Shown: piece by piece, positions 10,582-19,929 of the stretch
How positions within the stretch are numbered: position 1 is the stretch's first letter
Layout of the letters: every line of letters begins with the position of its first letter
From: Streptomyces anulatus
GTDB taxonomy: Bacteria; Actinomycetota; Actinomycetes; Streptomycetales; Streptomycetaceae
Direction of reading: 5' to 3'
DNA length: 64,000 bases
Assembly (NCBI RefSeq): GCF_000721175.1
Contig: NZ_JOEZ01000032.1
Location: 12,148 to 76,147 of the forward strand
Program-made: the position numbers and the translations under genes
Notes under the pieces: generated by a model
Database searches by the model: none
What the model saw: the letters and a program-made list of their open reading frames with translations, nothing else
What the model was told of the DNA's origin: nothing

Positions 10582-10950
10582 TCAGCGGCGGCCATGCCCG
10601 CCCGGGCCGTCGAATCCATCGGTGTCGAGGCGGCTGTTGCCGTGCTCGATCTCGTCGATGTTGCGGTCGCGGGTGTCCTTCATCATCCGGACGTTGCTGA
10701 CCGTGGCGTCGGTGATGCCCACCAGCGCGTCGCGGATGGACAGCATGGTGTCCTTGGTGGTCTGCCGCTCCTTCTGCTCCTGCGGTCTGGCCTTCTGCGA
10801 GAACTCGCTGTTGGTGCCGGGCCACGAGACCGTGGGGGCCAGCTCGTCGAGGAACTCCTCGGTCATGCTCCTGGTGAGCGTGCCGATCTCCTCCAACTGC
10901 CGTGCCAGGGCCTCGATGCGGTGCGGGTCGACGTAGTACCGCTGTCCCAT
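10582..10950 (-). CDS. WXG100-family small protein
   Basis: 122-aa helical protein with the turn motif W43-P-G45 between two helices, the hallmark of WXG100 (ESAT-6-like) T7SS substrates. It starts at ATG 10950, two bases after the stop of the YbaB-like gene, so it is co-transcribed with it. It sits directly upstream of the giant effector, so it may be a dedicated partner or co-substrate of that protein; this role is inferred from position. The C-terminal tail is polar and ends GGHGRR. Confidence 0.8.
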   Translation of the reverse strand: MGQRYYVDPHRIEALARQLEEIGTLTRSMTEEFLDELAPTVSWPGTNSEFSQKARPQEQKERQTTKDTMLSIRDALVGITDATVSNVRMMKDTRDRNIDEIEHGNSRLDTDGFDGPGGHGRR

Positions 10951-10952
10951 CG

Positions 10953-11408
10953 TCAGTCCTCTCCCTCGTCGCCGAGCGCGTCCCGCCAGGCGGGGGTGGC
11001 CGGGCCGCCCCGTGCCGGATCCTCGTCGTCCTCGCGCAGCACCTCGGGACCGAAGATGCGCTCCCAGTCCAGCTCGAAGCCCTTCAGCTCCGGCACGTTG
11101 CTGCTCGGCTCGGCGAAGGGGGCCATCGCCCGCATCACATGCCGGTTCATCTTCAGGCGTGCCGCGCTCGCCGCCTCCAGGACGCTGGCGGCCAGCTCCT
11201 GCGGGGACATGTCGCGGTACTTGTTCTCCAGGAACTCGATCCCGGTCAGCTCGCCCTGCGGGCCCGAGGTGGCCCGGACCGCGCGATCGGAGGAGAGAGC
11301 GGAGAACGACGCCGTCCGCAGCTCGCGCTCGGTGCGCGCCACCGCCTCCTGGGCCGCCTGCAGCTCGGCCATGGCCTTCTCCAGGCGCTTCTCCAGCGGT
11401 TCCGTCAC
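10953..11408 (-). CDS. YbaB/EbfC-like protein of T7SS locus
   Basis: 151-aa protein with an N-terminal helix (about 1-30), a short beta sheet region containing GPQGELTGIEF, and a C-terminal helix, matching the YbaB/EbfC fold. Small YbaB-like proteins (EspL in mycobacteria) are common in ESX loci, where they support substrate stability or secretion. The tail (about 105-151) is acidic and Pro/Ala-rich. The gene lies between the large WXG/coiled-coil protein and the third WXG100 gene and is probably in the same operon. DNA binding is possible but not shown by the sequence. Confidence 0.72.
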   Translation of the reverse strand: MTEPLEKRLEKAMAELQAAQEAVARTERELRTASFSALSSDRAVRATSGPQGELTGIEFLENKYRDMSPQELAASVLEAASAARLKMNRHVMRAMAPFAEPSSNVPELKGFELDWERIFGPEVLREDDEDPARGGPATPAWRDALGDEGED

Positions 11409-11514
11409 GCCCGCTCCCCTCCTTCTGCTTCGGTCTTCTCCTCCGCACGGACGACCGTACGGCCTCCGCGTCCTGCCGGTGCGTCCGGGCCCGGAACAGG
11501 GCCCTGACCGCCCG

Positions 11515-14500
11515 TCACCTGCCGATGACGGCCGGGGTGCCGCCCTCCTCCGTGCCCCACACGTCCGCGTCCTCCTCCAGGTAGTCGGCGGAGGTGGCGG
11601 GCCTGCGCTCCTGCTCCGCCTCCTCCTCGGGGGAGTTGCCGCCGGTGGTCGTCACCCGGGAGGCGGGGGCCAGGAAGGTGTCGTTGTCCTCCTGACGGTT
11701 CCAGGGGCTGCGCCTGCGGCGGTTGCGGCGCTCGCTCTCCTCCGCCGCGTCGACCAGGACGGCGCGCACGCGCTCGCCGTTGCCCTTCTCACCGCCCGCG
11801 CCCATGCCTCCCATGCCTCCGCCCATCGGCATACCAGGGCTCCCCGGCGTACCCGGGGCGCCGGGAGCTCCCGGGCCGCTGCCCCCGGCCCCGGGGGTCG
11901 CCGCGCCGGCCGAGACGCTGTCGGAGAGCGGGGCGACCTGGCCGGGGGTCTCCGAGGACGAGAGGCCCGCCCCGGGGAGGCCGCCGCCGGAGGGCCCCGC
12001 GCCGGCCTGGGCAGCGCCGAGCCCCAGCTCGGAGAACGAGACGTCCCGGGTGGTGGTCCCGCCCCCGCCCCCGCCTGCGCCGGCACTGCCGCTGCCGCCG
12101 AGTCCTTCGAGGGCGTCGAGATCGAGGCCCCGGTTCCCGTTGACACCGCCGAGGTCCCGGTTCCCGTCGAGGTCACCGAGGTTGCCGAGATCACGGCTCT
12201 GGCCGAGGTCCCGCAGGTCGTCGAGGAAGTCCGGACTCCCATCGTTCCCGCGCGAGTTGAGCTCGTCGAGGGTGGCCGTGTCGGTCCTGCCCTGCGGGTC
12301 GGTGACGGTGGTGATGCCGGTGTCGGGGTCGATGGAGTGACTGGAGCCGTCGGGGAAGGAATTGACGAACCGGCCGTTGTCCAGCGAGGAGACGGAACCG
12401 TCCGGGTTGGTCACGTCGGCCCCGTGGGTGAGGTCTGTGGTGACCCTGGAACCGTCCGGAGCGATGCTGGTGAGCAGCCCCGTGTCCGGGTCGAATACCG
12501 CTTTGCCGCCGTCCGGGAAAGCCGTGGCGAAGTCGCCGTTCTCCAGTCCGGTCGCGCTGCCCGTGGAGGACGTGAGGCCCGCGCCATCGGAGTTGAGGTT
12601 CCCGAGGTCGCCCAGGTCGTTGACGGTCCCCAGGTCGCCAAGGTCGCCCAGGTCGTTGACGGTCCCCAGGTCGCCGAGGTCACCGGGGGACTCCGTGGGC
12701 AGGTCGGCGTTGATGTTGCCGAGGCCCCCCAGGTCCCGAAGGCTGCCCAGGTCCCCCGGACCCCCCGTCCCGTTCCGCTCGTTGAGGCCCCCGAGGCTGC
12801 CGAGGTTCTCGGTGGTGACCGTGCCGTCGGGCGCGGTGGAGGTGGCCTGACCGGACCTCGGATCGACGACCTGCGTCGTACCGTCGGGGAACGTCGTGGT
12901 CAGCTTGCCGTCGTCGCCGAGAGAGGTGACCGAGCCGTCCGGGTTGGCCACCCGGACGCCGTCGCCCAGGTCCTGCGTGGTGACGCTCCCGTCGGGGTGC
13001 GTGGTGGTGAGCAGCCCGCTGTCCGGGTCGAAGGAGGTGCTGCTGCCGTCCGGGAAGTCGGTGGTGAGGCCGGAGCCGTCGAGCTGGGTCGAGCCGCCGG
13101 TCGGAGTGTCGAGGGAGCCGCCCGCGCCGTCGTTCAGGTTCCCGAGGTCGCCCAGGTTCTGGGTGATCGCGTCGTTGGCCGCGTCCGCGGGGTTCTTCGT
13201 GTTGCCCGGGCCGTTGAGGCTGCCGAGGTTGCCGAAGTTCTGGCTGCCCGGCAAGGGCCCGCCCAGCGGCGCCTGCTGGTTCTCGCCGTCCGGGTTGTTC
13301 ACCTCTCCGGGGCTGCCGAGGCTCTCGGATATCGCGTTGCTCACGTCGTCGGGGTTCGGGCTGTTCCCGTCGCCGGAACCGGGGGCGTTGAGACCACCGA
13401 GGTCACCGAGGCTCTCGGTCACCGGGACGTCCTGCTTGAGGTTCAGCAGGTCGTCGAGGTCGCCGAGGTTCTCGCCCCCGCCGCCGGGCCCGTTGATGTT
13501 GCCGAGGCTCTCCTCCATCTGCTTGGCCTGCTCCTCGGCCTCCCGCTCGGCCTCCTCCTGCTCGCGCCGCTGCTCCTCCCGCAGCTCGTCCGCGTACCGG
13601 CGGTCCTCGTCACGCTGGTTGTTCTGTTCCTCGCGCAACTCGTCCTGGAGCTTCTTGTCCTCTTCACGCTGGAGCCGCTGTTCCTCACGCAACTCGTCCT
13701 GGAGCTTCTTGTCCTCCTCACGCTGGAGCCGCTGTTCCTCACGCAACTCGTCCTGGTACCGGCGGTTCTCCTCGTTCTCCTCTTCGAGCTTCTCCTTCTC
13801 CTCGTCCAGTTTCTTCTTCTCGTACTCCTCGCCGGCCGTGCTGGTCGACTTGGGCTCGGGCACGTTCTCGGTGAAGTCGTCGGACAGCGAGAGGAACTGG
13901 TTGTTGAGCTTCGACTGCACCTCGCGTGCGGGGGCGACGAGAAACTCGTCGACGGCGCGGCTCCAGATGTCGACCGCCTTGTCACCGACCTTCGCCCAGT
14001 TCGCGATGTCGTTGAGGTCTCCGTAGTCCGGGTGCACCTGGGTGAAGCCGGCCTGCGGACGGTGGGTGATCGACGTGTGGTACCGGGTCGAGTACGACGT
14101 GATGTCCGTCTTCGCCACGTTGTTGCTGTCGACCCACTGGGCCAGGTCGTCGAGGACGTAGCGCAGCACCCGGTGAGGGTCGTAGTAGTCGGACCGGGCC
14201 CAGATCAGCCACTTGTCCAGCAGGGTCCTGGCCGCATCCTCCAGGTGAGTGCGGCCCAGGGAGAGCGCGCGGGAGTAGACGGTACTGCCGGTGCCGTTCT
14301 GGTCTCCGGTGCCCGCCGTGTTGTTGAAGGTCTCCACGTAGTTGTCGTAGTTCTCGCGGACCTTCCTGATGAGGCTGATGAAGACGTCTGCCGCCTCGCC
14401 CTTCCAGCTGGCGTCGTCCCGGCCGAAGCGGTCCTCCCACTCCTTGAGCAGCGGTGCCTGGTCCTTGAAGAACTTGGCCGCGTAGTCGAAGGACTCACCG

Positions 14501-15072
14501 GTGCTGTTGAAGGTGTCCAGCTCGACGGTGCCCTTCTCATCGGCCCCCTCCCCGCTGAAGCGGCCGTCCCCGCTGTTCCCCCGCAGCAGGGCGAGGAGCG
14601 CCGCCCGCGGCCCGTTCATGTACCGGGCCAGCGGGATGGTGCTCATCTTGTCCTTGTTGTAGTCCGTGAACTCGTTGCCCTCACGGACGACCACGTTCTC
14701 GACGTCGGTGGAGTCGGTACCGGCGAAGACGGTCTCGTCGCCCGACTTCACGCGCCCCTCGAAGACGATCCGGGCCTGCTTGATGGAGCTCTTCTTGCCG
14801 CTGTCGAAGAACCAGATGTCGTAGTCCTGGCCCTTGTTCTGCAGAAAGCCGGAGTCCTTGACGAGCAGGCCGAGGCTGCGCTCCTTGATGTCCATCCGGA
14901 AGAGCTTTCCGCCGTGGTCGGAGCGGAGCTCGTCGAAGATGGTGGAGCGGTCGGGCACCGGGTAGCCGGTGATGTGCGTGACGAGTTCGGCCCAGTTGTC
15001 GGAGGACGCCCCGTCCGTCTCCCTGTACTTGTCGACGTTGCCCTTGGATTCATCGTCGTACTGGTCGGCCAC
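11515..15072 (-). CDS. Large WXG-motif, coiled-coil, repeat-rich T7SS-associated protein
   Basis: 1,185 aa from ATG 15072. The N-terminal 400 residues are mixed alpha/beta and helical, with W223-K-G225 in a turn between helices, as in WXG proteins; the family may be the one annotated 'AAWG' in Streptomyces, but this is not certain. Residues about 410-525 form a highly charged coiled coil built on 18-aa units. After this come many LGxLxxLN repeats (e.g. ESLGDLGGLN) and two blocks of repeats such as FPDG-DPDSG-HPDGSV, then a Gly/Pro-rich low-complexity tail. There is no signal peptide, so export would be by T7SS. It lies between the 158-aa helical protein and the YbaB-like gene. The function is unknown; the layout suggests a long surface or scaffold protein. 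Confidence 0.85.
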   Translation of the reverse strand: MADQYDDESKGNVDKYRETDGASSDNWAELVTHITGYPVPDRSTIFDELRSDHGGKLFRMDIKERSLGLLVKDSGFLQNKGQDYDIWFFDSGKKSSIKQARIVFEGRVKSGDETVFAGTDSTDVENVVVREGNEFTDYNKDKMSTIPLARYMNGPRAALLALLRGNSGDGRFSGEGADEKGTVELDTFNSTGESFDYAAKFFKDQAPLLKEWEDRFGRDDASWKGEAADVFISLIRKVRENYDNYVETFNNTAGTGDQNGTGSTVYSRALSLGRTHLEDAARTLLDKWLIWARSDYYDPHRVLRYVLDDLAQWVDSNNVAKTDITSYSTRYHTSITHRPQAGFTQVHPDYGDLNDIANWAKVGDKAVDIWSRAVDEFLVAPAREVQSKLNNQFLSLSDDFTENVPEPKSTSTAGEEYEKKKLDEEKEKLEEENEENRRYQDELREEQRLQREEDKKLQDELREEQRLQREEDKKLQDELREEQNNQRDEDRRYADELREEQRREQEEAEREAEEQAKQMEESLGNINGPGGGGENLGDLDDLLNLKQDVPVTESLGDLGGLNAPGSGDGNSPNPDDVSNAISESLGSPGEVNNPDGENQQAPLGGPLPGSQNFGNLGSLNGPGNTKNPADAANDAITQNLGDLGNLNDGAGGSLDTPTGGSTQLDGSGLTTDFPDGSSTSFDPDSGLLTTTHPDGSVTTQDLGDGVRVANPDGSVTSLGDDGKLTTTFPDGTTQVVDPRSGQATSTAPDGTVTTENLGSLGGLNERNGTGGPGDLGSLRDLGGLGNINADLPTESPGDLGDLGTVNDLGDLGDLGTVNDLGDLGNLNSDGAGLTSSTGSATGLENGDFATAFPDGGKAVFDPDTGLLTSIAPDGSRVTTDLTHGADVTNPDGSVSSLDNGRFVNSFPDGSSHSIDPDTGITTVTDPQGRTDTATLDELNSRGNDGSPDFLDDLRDLGQSRDLGNLGDLDGNRDLGGVNGNRGLDLDALEGLGGSGSAGAGGGGGGTTTRDVSFSELGLGAAQAGAGPSGGGLPGAGLSSSETPGQVAPLSDSVSAGAATPGAGGSGPGAPGAPGTPGSPGMPMGGGMGGMGAGGEKGNGERVRAVLVDAAEESERRNRRRRSPWNRQEDNDTFLAPASRVTTTGGNSPEEEAEQERRPATSADYLEEDADVWGTEEGGTPAVIGR
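13540..13755 (-). repeat. Four 54-bp repeats encoding coiled coil
   Basis: Four 18-residue units at residues 440-511 of the large WXG/coiled-coil protein, the first two identical at protein level (QDELREEQRLQREEDKKL) and the next two diverged. The charge pattern predicts an uninterrupted helix or coiled coil. The near-identical DNA units suggest recent duplication. Confidence 0.88.
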
Positions 15073-15125
15073 CGGGCGCCCTTCTGGTCATGTGTCGTCC
15101 TCGCCGCCGCTGCGCGCGGGTCGTG

Positions 15126-15602
15126 CTACTTCGCTTCCGTGCCCGTGGACCCGCTGGTGAGCGTGTCGACCTCTTCGAAGGTCTGGAGCAGCGTCTGGGC
15201 GTCGATCGCGTCCAGGTTCTTGTTCTTGGTCTTCTCGGCCTCCTCGATGGTGTCGGTGAGGGCCTCCTTCAGCTCCTTGAAGAGGTCCATCTGGTCGCCG
15301 AGCAGCTTGTCGAGGGCCGTCGCGGCCGTGGTGACGCTCTCGATCAGCGTCGGTCCCGAGATCAGCTTCTCGGTGTTCATCAGCCCGAGCCGCAGGATCT
15401 GCTGGTCCTGGCCGAGGTTGTCCGGTGTCGTGTAGCCCTTGATGAGCTGGCCGAGGGGCCGGATGTGGGCCTCGCCCTCCTCACCGCTGCCGTCCTCCCG
15501 GTGCTGCTTCGCCTTGGTGTACACCGGGTGCACCTCGTTGTCCCGGAAGTTCTCCATCTGCTTGAGGTCAAAGTGCTTGACGTCGGCCTTCTCACCGGCC
15601 AT
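15126..15602 (-). CDS. Helical T7SS-associated protein, unrecognised family
   Basis: 158-aa protein from ATG 15602, preceded by a strong AGGAGG site. It is mostly helical and charged, without signal peptide, membrane segment or WXG motif. The second half is amphipathic helix. Its place between the esx pair and the large WXG/coiled-coil gene, all on the same strand, suggests it is a T7SS substrate, chaperone or anchor. I do not recognise the family. An upstream in-frame extension exists but has no ribosome site and has noise-like composition. Confidence 0.8.
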   Translation of the reverse strand: MAGEKADVKHFDLKQMENFRDNEVHPVYTKAKQHREDGSGEEGEAHIRPLGQLIKGYTTPDNLGQDQQILRLGLMNTEKLISGPTLIESVTTAATALDKLLGDQMDLFKELKEALTDTIEEAEKTKNKNLDAIDAQTLLQTFEEVDTLTSGSTGTEAK

Positions 15603-15753
15603 GAGGCGTCCTCCTGCGGTCGGAGCGGAACAGGGTAGAGGGAAACGGGGGCGGGGCTGGGTGCCGCTTCGGCGGCCTCCCGGGTGGGGCGCACGCGCGA
15701 AGGCCGGGGCCCGCCCTCCGTACCGTACGGACGGAGGTGAACCCCGGCGGGGA

Positions 15754-16062
15754 CTATCGGGCGCGCACGCCGCCCCAGTTGTCGGCGCTCCTGCGCTCGT
15801 CGCGGGAGTGGTTGTCGTGGATGCTCTGGACCAGCTCACCGCTGTCGCCGAGGAGCAGGGCCATGTTCTTGGTCGCCTGGTCCCACTCGGCCTGGACGTT
15901 GCGGTACATCTGCTGGTCGTCACCCTCCCATGAGGTCACGAGCGGCTTGAGCTCGTCCTCCAGGTTGTTGAGGGTGGTGATGATCTGCTGGGTCTGCTGC
16001 TTCAGTTCCTCGATCGCGTTGCGGACCGTGGAGTACTGCACATCGATGATGCCGTCGGCCAT
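15754..16062 (-). CDS. esxA: WXG100 family protein (EsxA-like)
   Basis: 102-aa helix-turn-helix protein with W45-E-G47 at the turn, the size and layout of ESAT-6/EsxA. It is preceded by AGGAG six bases before ATG 16062. With the neighbouring WNG protein it should form the secreted Esx dimer that is the core T7SS substrate. The gene order esxB-esxA next to eccB/eccD matches other Streptomyces ESX loci. The symbol is assigned by similarity of layout, and A and B could be swapped. Confidence 0.85.
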   Translation of the reverse strand: MADGIIDVQYSTVRNAIEELKQQTQQIITTLNNLEDELKPLVTSWEGDDQQMYRNVQAEWDQATKNMALLLGDSGELVQSIHDNHSRDERRSADNWGGVRAR

Positions 16063-16153
16063 GACATCTCCTCTCAGGTGGCCGGGCCCCTGGGCCCGGG
16101 GGTGCTCACAGTTTCCGGCCTCCGCGAACGGGGCCGGTGCCGCCGGGGACGGG

Positions 16154-16489
16154 TCAGCGCAGCGCCTCGAAGACGCCCTGGCTGGTCTTGCTGTTGAGCA
16201 CCTCGGTGAGGTCCTGGTTCTCCTTCGCCAGCCGGTCGGCGGACGTCACGTTCTCCTGGAGCGCGTCGACCATCTTGCTGATCTGCACCACGACCTTCTG
16301 CGCCTCGCCGTTCCAGCTGCGGAACAGCTTCAGCAGGGCCTGGCCCTCGTCACCGCCGACGCCCGAACGCGCGGCGATCTCGGCGACGTTGTTCTGGACC
16401 TTCTCGACCGCGGCCCGGGCCGACTCCAGAGAGGAGACACCTCCCAAGCCCTTGGCATAGTCCGCCCGCCTCTGGCCACTGTCCGCCAT
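16154..16489 (-). CDS. esxB: WXG100 family protein (EsxB-like)
   Basis: 111-aa helical hairpin protein with W59-N-G61. The motif lies about 15 residues later than in typical CFP-10/ESAT-6 because of an extended N-terminal helix. AGGGAG lies seven bases before ATG 16489. It is the first gene of the esx cluster after a 443-bp gap, so a promoter is likely upstream. It is the likely dimer partner of the protein encoded immediately downstream. Confidence 0.85.
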   Translation of the reverse strand: MADSGQRRADYAKGLGGVSSLESARAAVEKVQNNVAEIAARSGVGGDEGQALLKLFRSWNGEAQKVVVQISKMVDALQENVTSADRLAKENQDLTEVLNSKTSQGVFEALR

Positions 16490-16932
16490 GTCGCGCTCCC
16501 TTCGTTGAGTGACTTCTCATCGCACCGTTGCCCGCTGAGGCTAAAGAGAACTCACCGTCCGCCGCAACGTATGCAGGGAAGATTTGAGCATAGTTCCGCG
16601 CGTCAGAATCGTTACATGCCAACGGAGTTGTCCGAAGGTTTCCACGAAATGAACGCGACCCACCCGCCGGCCGCCCGTACCGGTCGATGCGGACGGAAAA
16701 CGGGCAGCCGGAGAATCCGAACGGTCATCGAGGCGGCCCGTTTCCGCTACCGTGCGCCCCTTTCGCAGGATTCCCCGGAGGGACGGCCGGTCAAATATCT
16801 GAGCTTTTTCTGAGGTTTCCCTCCGCGTGCGGACCACGCCGAATTCTCCCCCGCCGGCGCCGCGTCACGTGCGAAGTTCCACTCCCCCGCCCTTTTCTCT
16901 TTCTTCGCCACCGTATGGGGGTTTTGCCTGGA
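16490..16932. other. Non-coding gap upstream of the esx cluster
   Basis: 443 bp without a credible gene between eccB and esxB. It is less GC-rich than its surroundings in places (about 16540-16620 and 16790-16810), as expected for a promoter region. A possible minus-strand promoter for esxB (TTGCGG, then TTAGCC about 17 bases later) ends near 16540, but this is a weak visual match only. Confidence 0.5.
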
Positions 16933-18477
16933 TCATGGCCGGGAGTCGACTGTCCCGGCCGCGCCGGGAGCATCGCACTTCGGGGCGGTGACCCTGGGCT
17001 CCGCGGCGCCGGAGGCGGCTGCCGGATCGAGGTCCGCGCCGGTCGGCAGAGCGGCGAGCAGCGGTGCGGGTACCGAGCCGATGTCCCCCTCCGCGTACCC
17101 GAGTGCCGCCAGGGAGTCCTTGGCGGAGACCCGGTACTTCACGCCGTTGTCCGCGACCAGGTAGGTGGTTCCGGCGTGTGCGGCGCCGCTCGCGTGCAGG
17201 GCCCGGACCAGGGCGCCGTGCCCGGGGCGTACCACCGTGGCGTCCGTCCGGGCACAGGCCGCGACCAGCGGCTGGGCAGTCCCCTGCGACACCGCGACGG
17301 GGGCGAGCCCGGTCAGCGGGACCAGCACCGGCCTGATCCGGGCGCCGCCGTCGCCGCCGTCCACCTGTGCGCAGAGCGCGGTGCCGCGCGGTGCGGACTG
17401 CGGGACGGGCGGCGTACGGGGCAGGTCCCCGGCGGCGGGGCCGGCGGGGGCCGTCTTCTTGGCCCCGTGCGCACGCAGCGCGTCCGCGCCGACCGCCCGG
17501 GCCTCGGGTGAGCGCCCCTGGTAGGCGTCCTTCTGGGTGGCCGGGTCGCCCAGAAGGAGGGCGGCCTCGAGCCGGGACAGCGGCACCAGCCCGTCCTTCC
17601 GCAGCAGGTGGTACGTGCTGCCGCCGCCGACCACGCTGACCTCGAAGAGCTGGCCGATCCTGCTCGGTTCGCCGCCGAGGACCGGCCCCTCGCCTCCGCG
17701 CCCCGGCACCTCGGGCGGCTTCAGGGCGGGGCCGGGGGCCAGGGCGTCGAGGAAGGCCGCCGATACCGGCATCGCCCGCTCGGAGCCGTAGCCGAGGGCG
17801 TTACGGGCGTCGGAGTCGGGGTCCAGCGCGAGCCGGCTGCCCCGCCACACCAGGTACTCGGTGCGGTCCGGGCCCTGTACGAGCACCCCGCGGTCGGCTC
17901 CGACGCCCTGGGAGTCCATCGGCGCCCCGGCGACCAGGGTGGTGGCCCCCGGCCGGTCCACGCCCGCGGCCGCCACGGCGCCGGAGGTGCTGGGCAGTGC
18001 GCCGTCCGGTCCGGTGACGCACATGTGCCAGGCTCCGGCGTCGAGTTGCCCGGGCCCGGGCAGGGTGTCCGGGGCGCCGGGGATGCCGGCCGGGGACCCC
18101 ACGGGGACGTCCCGCAGCGAGGCGGTGGAGACGTCCACGGCCTTGAGGTCGGACCCGCCGATCAGCCGCGCCGAGGCGAAGTTGCGTACCGGGTGCAGGA
18201 CCCCGTCGGCGCCGGTCCACAAGTAGCGGGCGCCGGTTTCGCGGTTGACCACCAGGTGCTCACCCTTGCGCCAGGTGTCGTTCCCGCCGGGGCGCAGCAG
18301 CCCGTAGACGGTGGTGCCCGCGCCGATCAGGACGGTCACCAGCAGGCCGAAGACGACGCCCCGGGTGGTGCGGCCCAGTGGGCTCTCCGGGGCGTCCGGG
18401 TCGGCCGTCAGCAGGCCCGAACTGAGCCTGCCCATCATGAAACCGTGGGCCTGGACCTGGTCTCGCTTGGACTGCAC
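16933..18477 (-). CDS. eccB: T7SS membrane protein EccB
   Basis: 514-aa core component of the ESX membrane complex. The N-terminus MQSKRDQVQAHGFMMGRLSS is the classic EccB start, followed by one membrane helix (about 40-62) and a large extracytoplasmic domain with paired cysteines. The start is GTG 18477 with GAGGAGAGG just upstream. It lies 45 bp downstream of eccD on the same strand. EccB sits at the centre of the ESX hexamer and anchors it toward the cell wall. Length and organisation are normal. Confidence 0.93.
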   Translation of the reverse strand: MQSKRDQVQAHGFMMGRLSSGLLTADPDAPESPLGRTTRGVVFGLLVTVLIGAGTTVYGLLRPGGNDTWRKGEHLVVNRETGARYLWTGADGVLHPVRNFASARLIGGSDLKAVDVSTASLRDVPVGSPAGIPGAPDTLPGPGQLDAGAWHMCVTGPDGALPSTSGAVAAAGVDRPGATTLVAGAPMDSQGVGADRGVLVQGPDRTEYLVWRGSRLALDPDSDARNALGYGSERAMPVSAAFLDALAPGPALKPPEVPGRGGEGPVLGGEPSRIGQLFEVSVVGGGSTYHLLRKDGLVPLSRLEAALLLGDPATQKDAYQGRSPEARAVGADALRAHGAKKTAPAGPAAGDLPRTPPVPQSAPRGTALCAQVDGGDGGARIRPVLVPLTGLAPVAVSQGTAQPLVAACARTDATVVRPGHGALVRALHASGAAHAGTTYLVADNGVKYRVSAKDSLAALGYAEGDIGSVPAPLLAALPTGADLDPAAASGAAEPRVTAPKCDAPGAAGTVDSRP

Positions 18478-18522
18478 AGCCTCTCCTCAACTCGTTTCTG
18501 GTGGACCGGCGTACGGGGGTGC

Positions 18523-19929
18523 TCAGCCGAACAGGCCGCGCAGCCAGCCGAAGAGGCCCGCCACCCACAGGGTGAGCGGGAGCAGCGCGACGGCCAGGCC
18601 GGTGTGCGCCAGCTCCGCCGCCCGGCCCCAGTACGGCAGCACCCGGCGGCCGGGCACGATCCAGGAGGCGGTCACGAGGACGGCCGCCGCGGCGAGCAGG
18701 ACCCCGAAGACCACCACGCGTCCGTCCGCGTCGCTGTCCACCGCCCAGGCCCGGGCGAGCAGCAGCAGCCCCCAGATGCCGGGCACCGCCAGGGTGAGGC
18801 GCTGGCCGATGTGGACCAGGCCGCGGGAGTGCAGGAGCAGCAGCAGGGTCAGCGCGAGCGCGGTGAGCGTCTCGGGGAGGTCCGGGTGCTGGGCGAGGAC
18901 GGTCAGGGCGGCGGCGGCGATGGTGCCGGTGGCGGCGAAGAGCGCGGTGACCCAGCGCCCGGCGAGTTCGGTGCGCTCGGCGACCTCGTCGCCCGCGTAC
19001 GGGTCGATGCCTTCCTGGAGCTGTCCGGCGGAGGACGGCAGTGCGGGCATCCGCATGCCGGCCAGTTTGAAGGCGAAGGGTGCCACGGCCCCGGCGGCGA
19101 GCGCGACGACCGTCGCCACCAGCGCCACCGCGGCCGCCGCGTCCAGGCCCGTGTAGCCCATCAGGGCCCCGGAGACCGCGGTGGCCACGGCGACCACGGC
19201 GGTGGCCAGCAGGGCGGGGGCGCCGACCGCGGTGGCGGCGAGCGCGAGGACAGCGCCGCCCGCCGCCGCGGCGCCGGCCGCGAGCAGCCGCGCCCCCGCG
19301 ACCTTTGCCGCGTCGGGGCCGGAGAGGTCGCCGCCGGGCAGCACCCAGCCGACCAGCGCGAAGCACGGGGCGACCAGCAGGGCGAGCGCGGTGGCGGAGA
19401 GCCGGTCGCCGACCGCCCGGCTCGCGGAGCCGGCGCCGGCGAGGAGCAGCAGTCCGGCCACGGCCGCGAGGGCCGCCCGGGTGGTGGCGGAACCGGTCAC
19501 TCCCGGCCGGAACACCAGCAGGAGGGCGGCCACCACGGTCGCCACGGCGGTGCCCACCAGCAGGCCGCGGGCCGCGCCGGCGTGCCAGGTGTGCAGTCGG
19601 CGGCCCACCGTCTCGGCTATCCCGTCGACCAGGTCGTCGAGCCGCGCCTCGGGGAGCGCCTCGGTGTGCGGGCGCAGATGGAGCACGGCTCCGTCGGCGA
19701 GCCCGGCGCGGGCCAGGGTGGTCTCCTCGTCGAGCGGGGCGTCGCCGAGCCGCTGGAGCACCCAGCCGGCGTGGTCGAGCCCGGCCTCCTCGGCCTCCTC
19801 CCCGACGTACCGCAGGAGGGTGGGAAGCAGATCGGCGACCGGTACGTCGGCGGGCACGGCCAGATCGATGGTGACGCTCGGCGCACGTACGGTCAGGCGG
19901 CACGATTCGGCCACCGCACTGTCGGTCAT
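18523..19929 (-). CDS. eccD: T7SS integral membrane protein EccD
   Basis: 468 aa from ATG 19929. Residues about 1-85 form a ubiquitin-like (YukD) domain, followed by about eleven hydrophobic membrane helices, the standard EccD layout. EccD is the multi-spanning barrel of the ESX complex and binds EccC and EccB. A much longer in-frame extension upstream has noise-like composition and was not used; ribosome-site evidence for the chosen ATG is modest. It is the first gene of the leftward T7SS block and is divergent from eccC. Confidence 0.92.
   Translation of the reverse strand: MTDSAVAESCRLTVRAPSVTIDLAVPADVPVADLLPTLLRYVGEEAEEAGLDHAGWVLQRLGDAPLDEETTLARAGLADGAVLHLRPHTEALPEARLDDLVDGIAETVGRRLHTWHAGAARGLLVGTAVATVVAALLLVFRPGVTGSATTRAALAAVAGLLLLAGAGSASRAVGDRLSATALALLVAPCFALVGWVLPGGDLSGPDAAKVAGARLLAAGAAAAGGAVLALAATAVGAPALLATAVVAVATAVSGALMGYTGLDAAAAVALVATVVALAAGAVAPFAFKLAGMRMPALPSSAGQLQEGIDPYAGDEVAERTELAGRWVTALFAATGTIAAAALTVLAQHPDLPETLTALALTLLLLLHSRGLVHIGQRLTLAVPGIWGLLLLARAWAVDSDADGRVVVFGVLLAAAAVLVTASWIVPGRRVLPYWGRAAELAHTGLAVALLPLTLWVAGLFGWLRGLFG

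Noticed and set aside
9307..15435. 2,042-codon open frame on the plus strand
   Set aside because: It crosses several well-supported minus-strand genes with ribosome sites; composition is noise-like. It is an antisense shadow.
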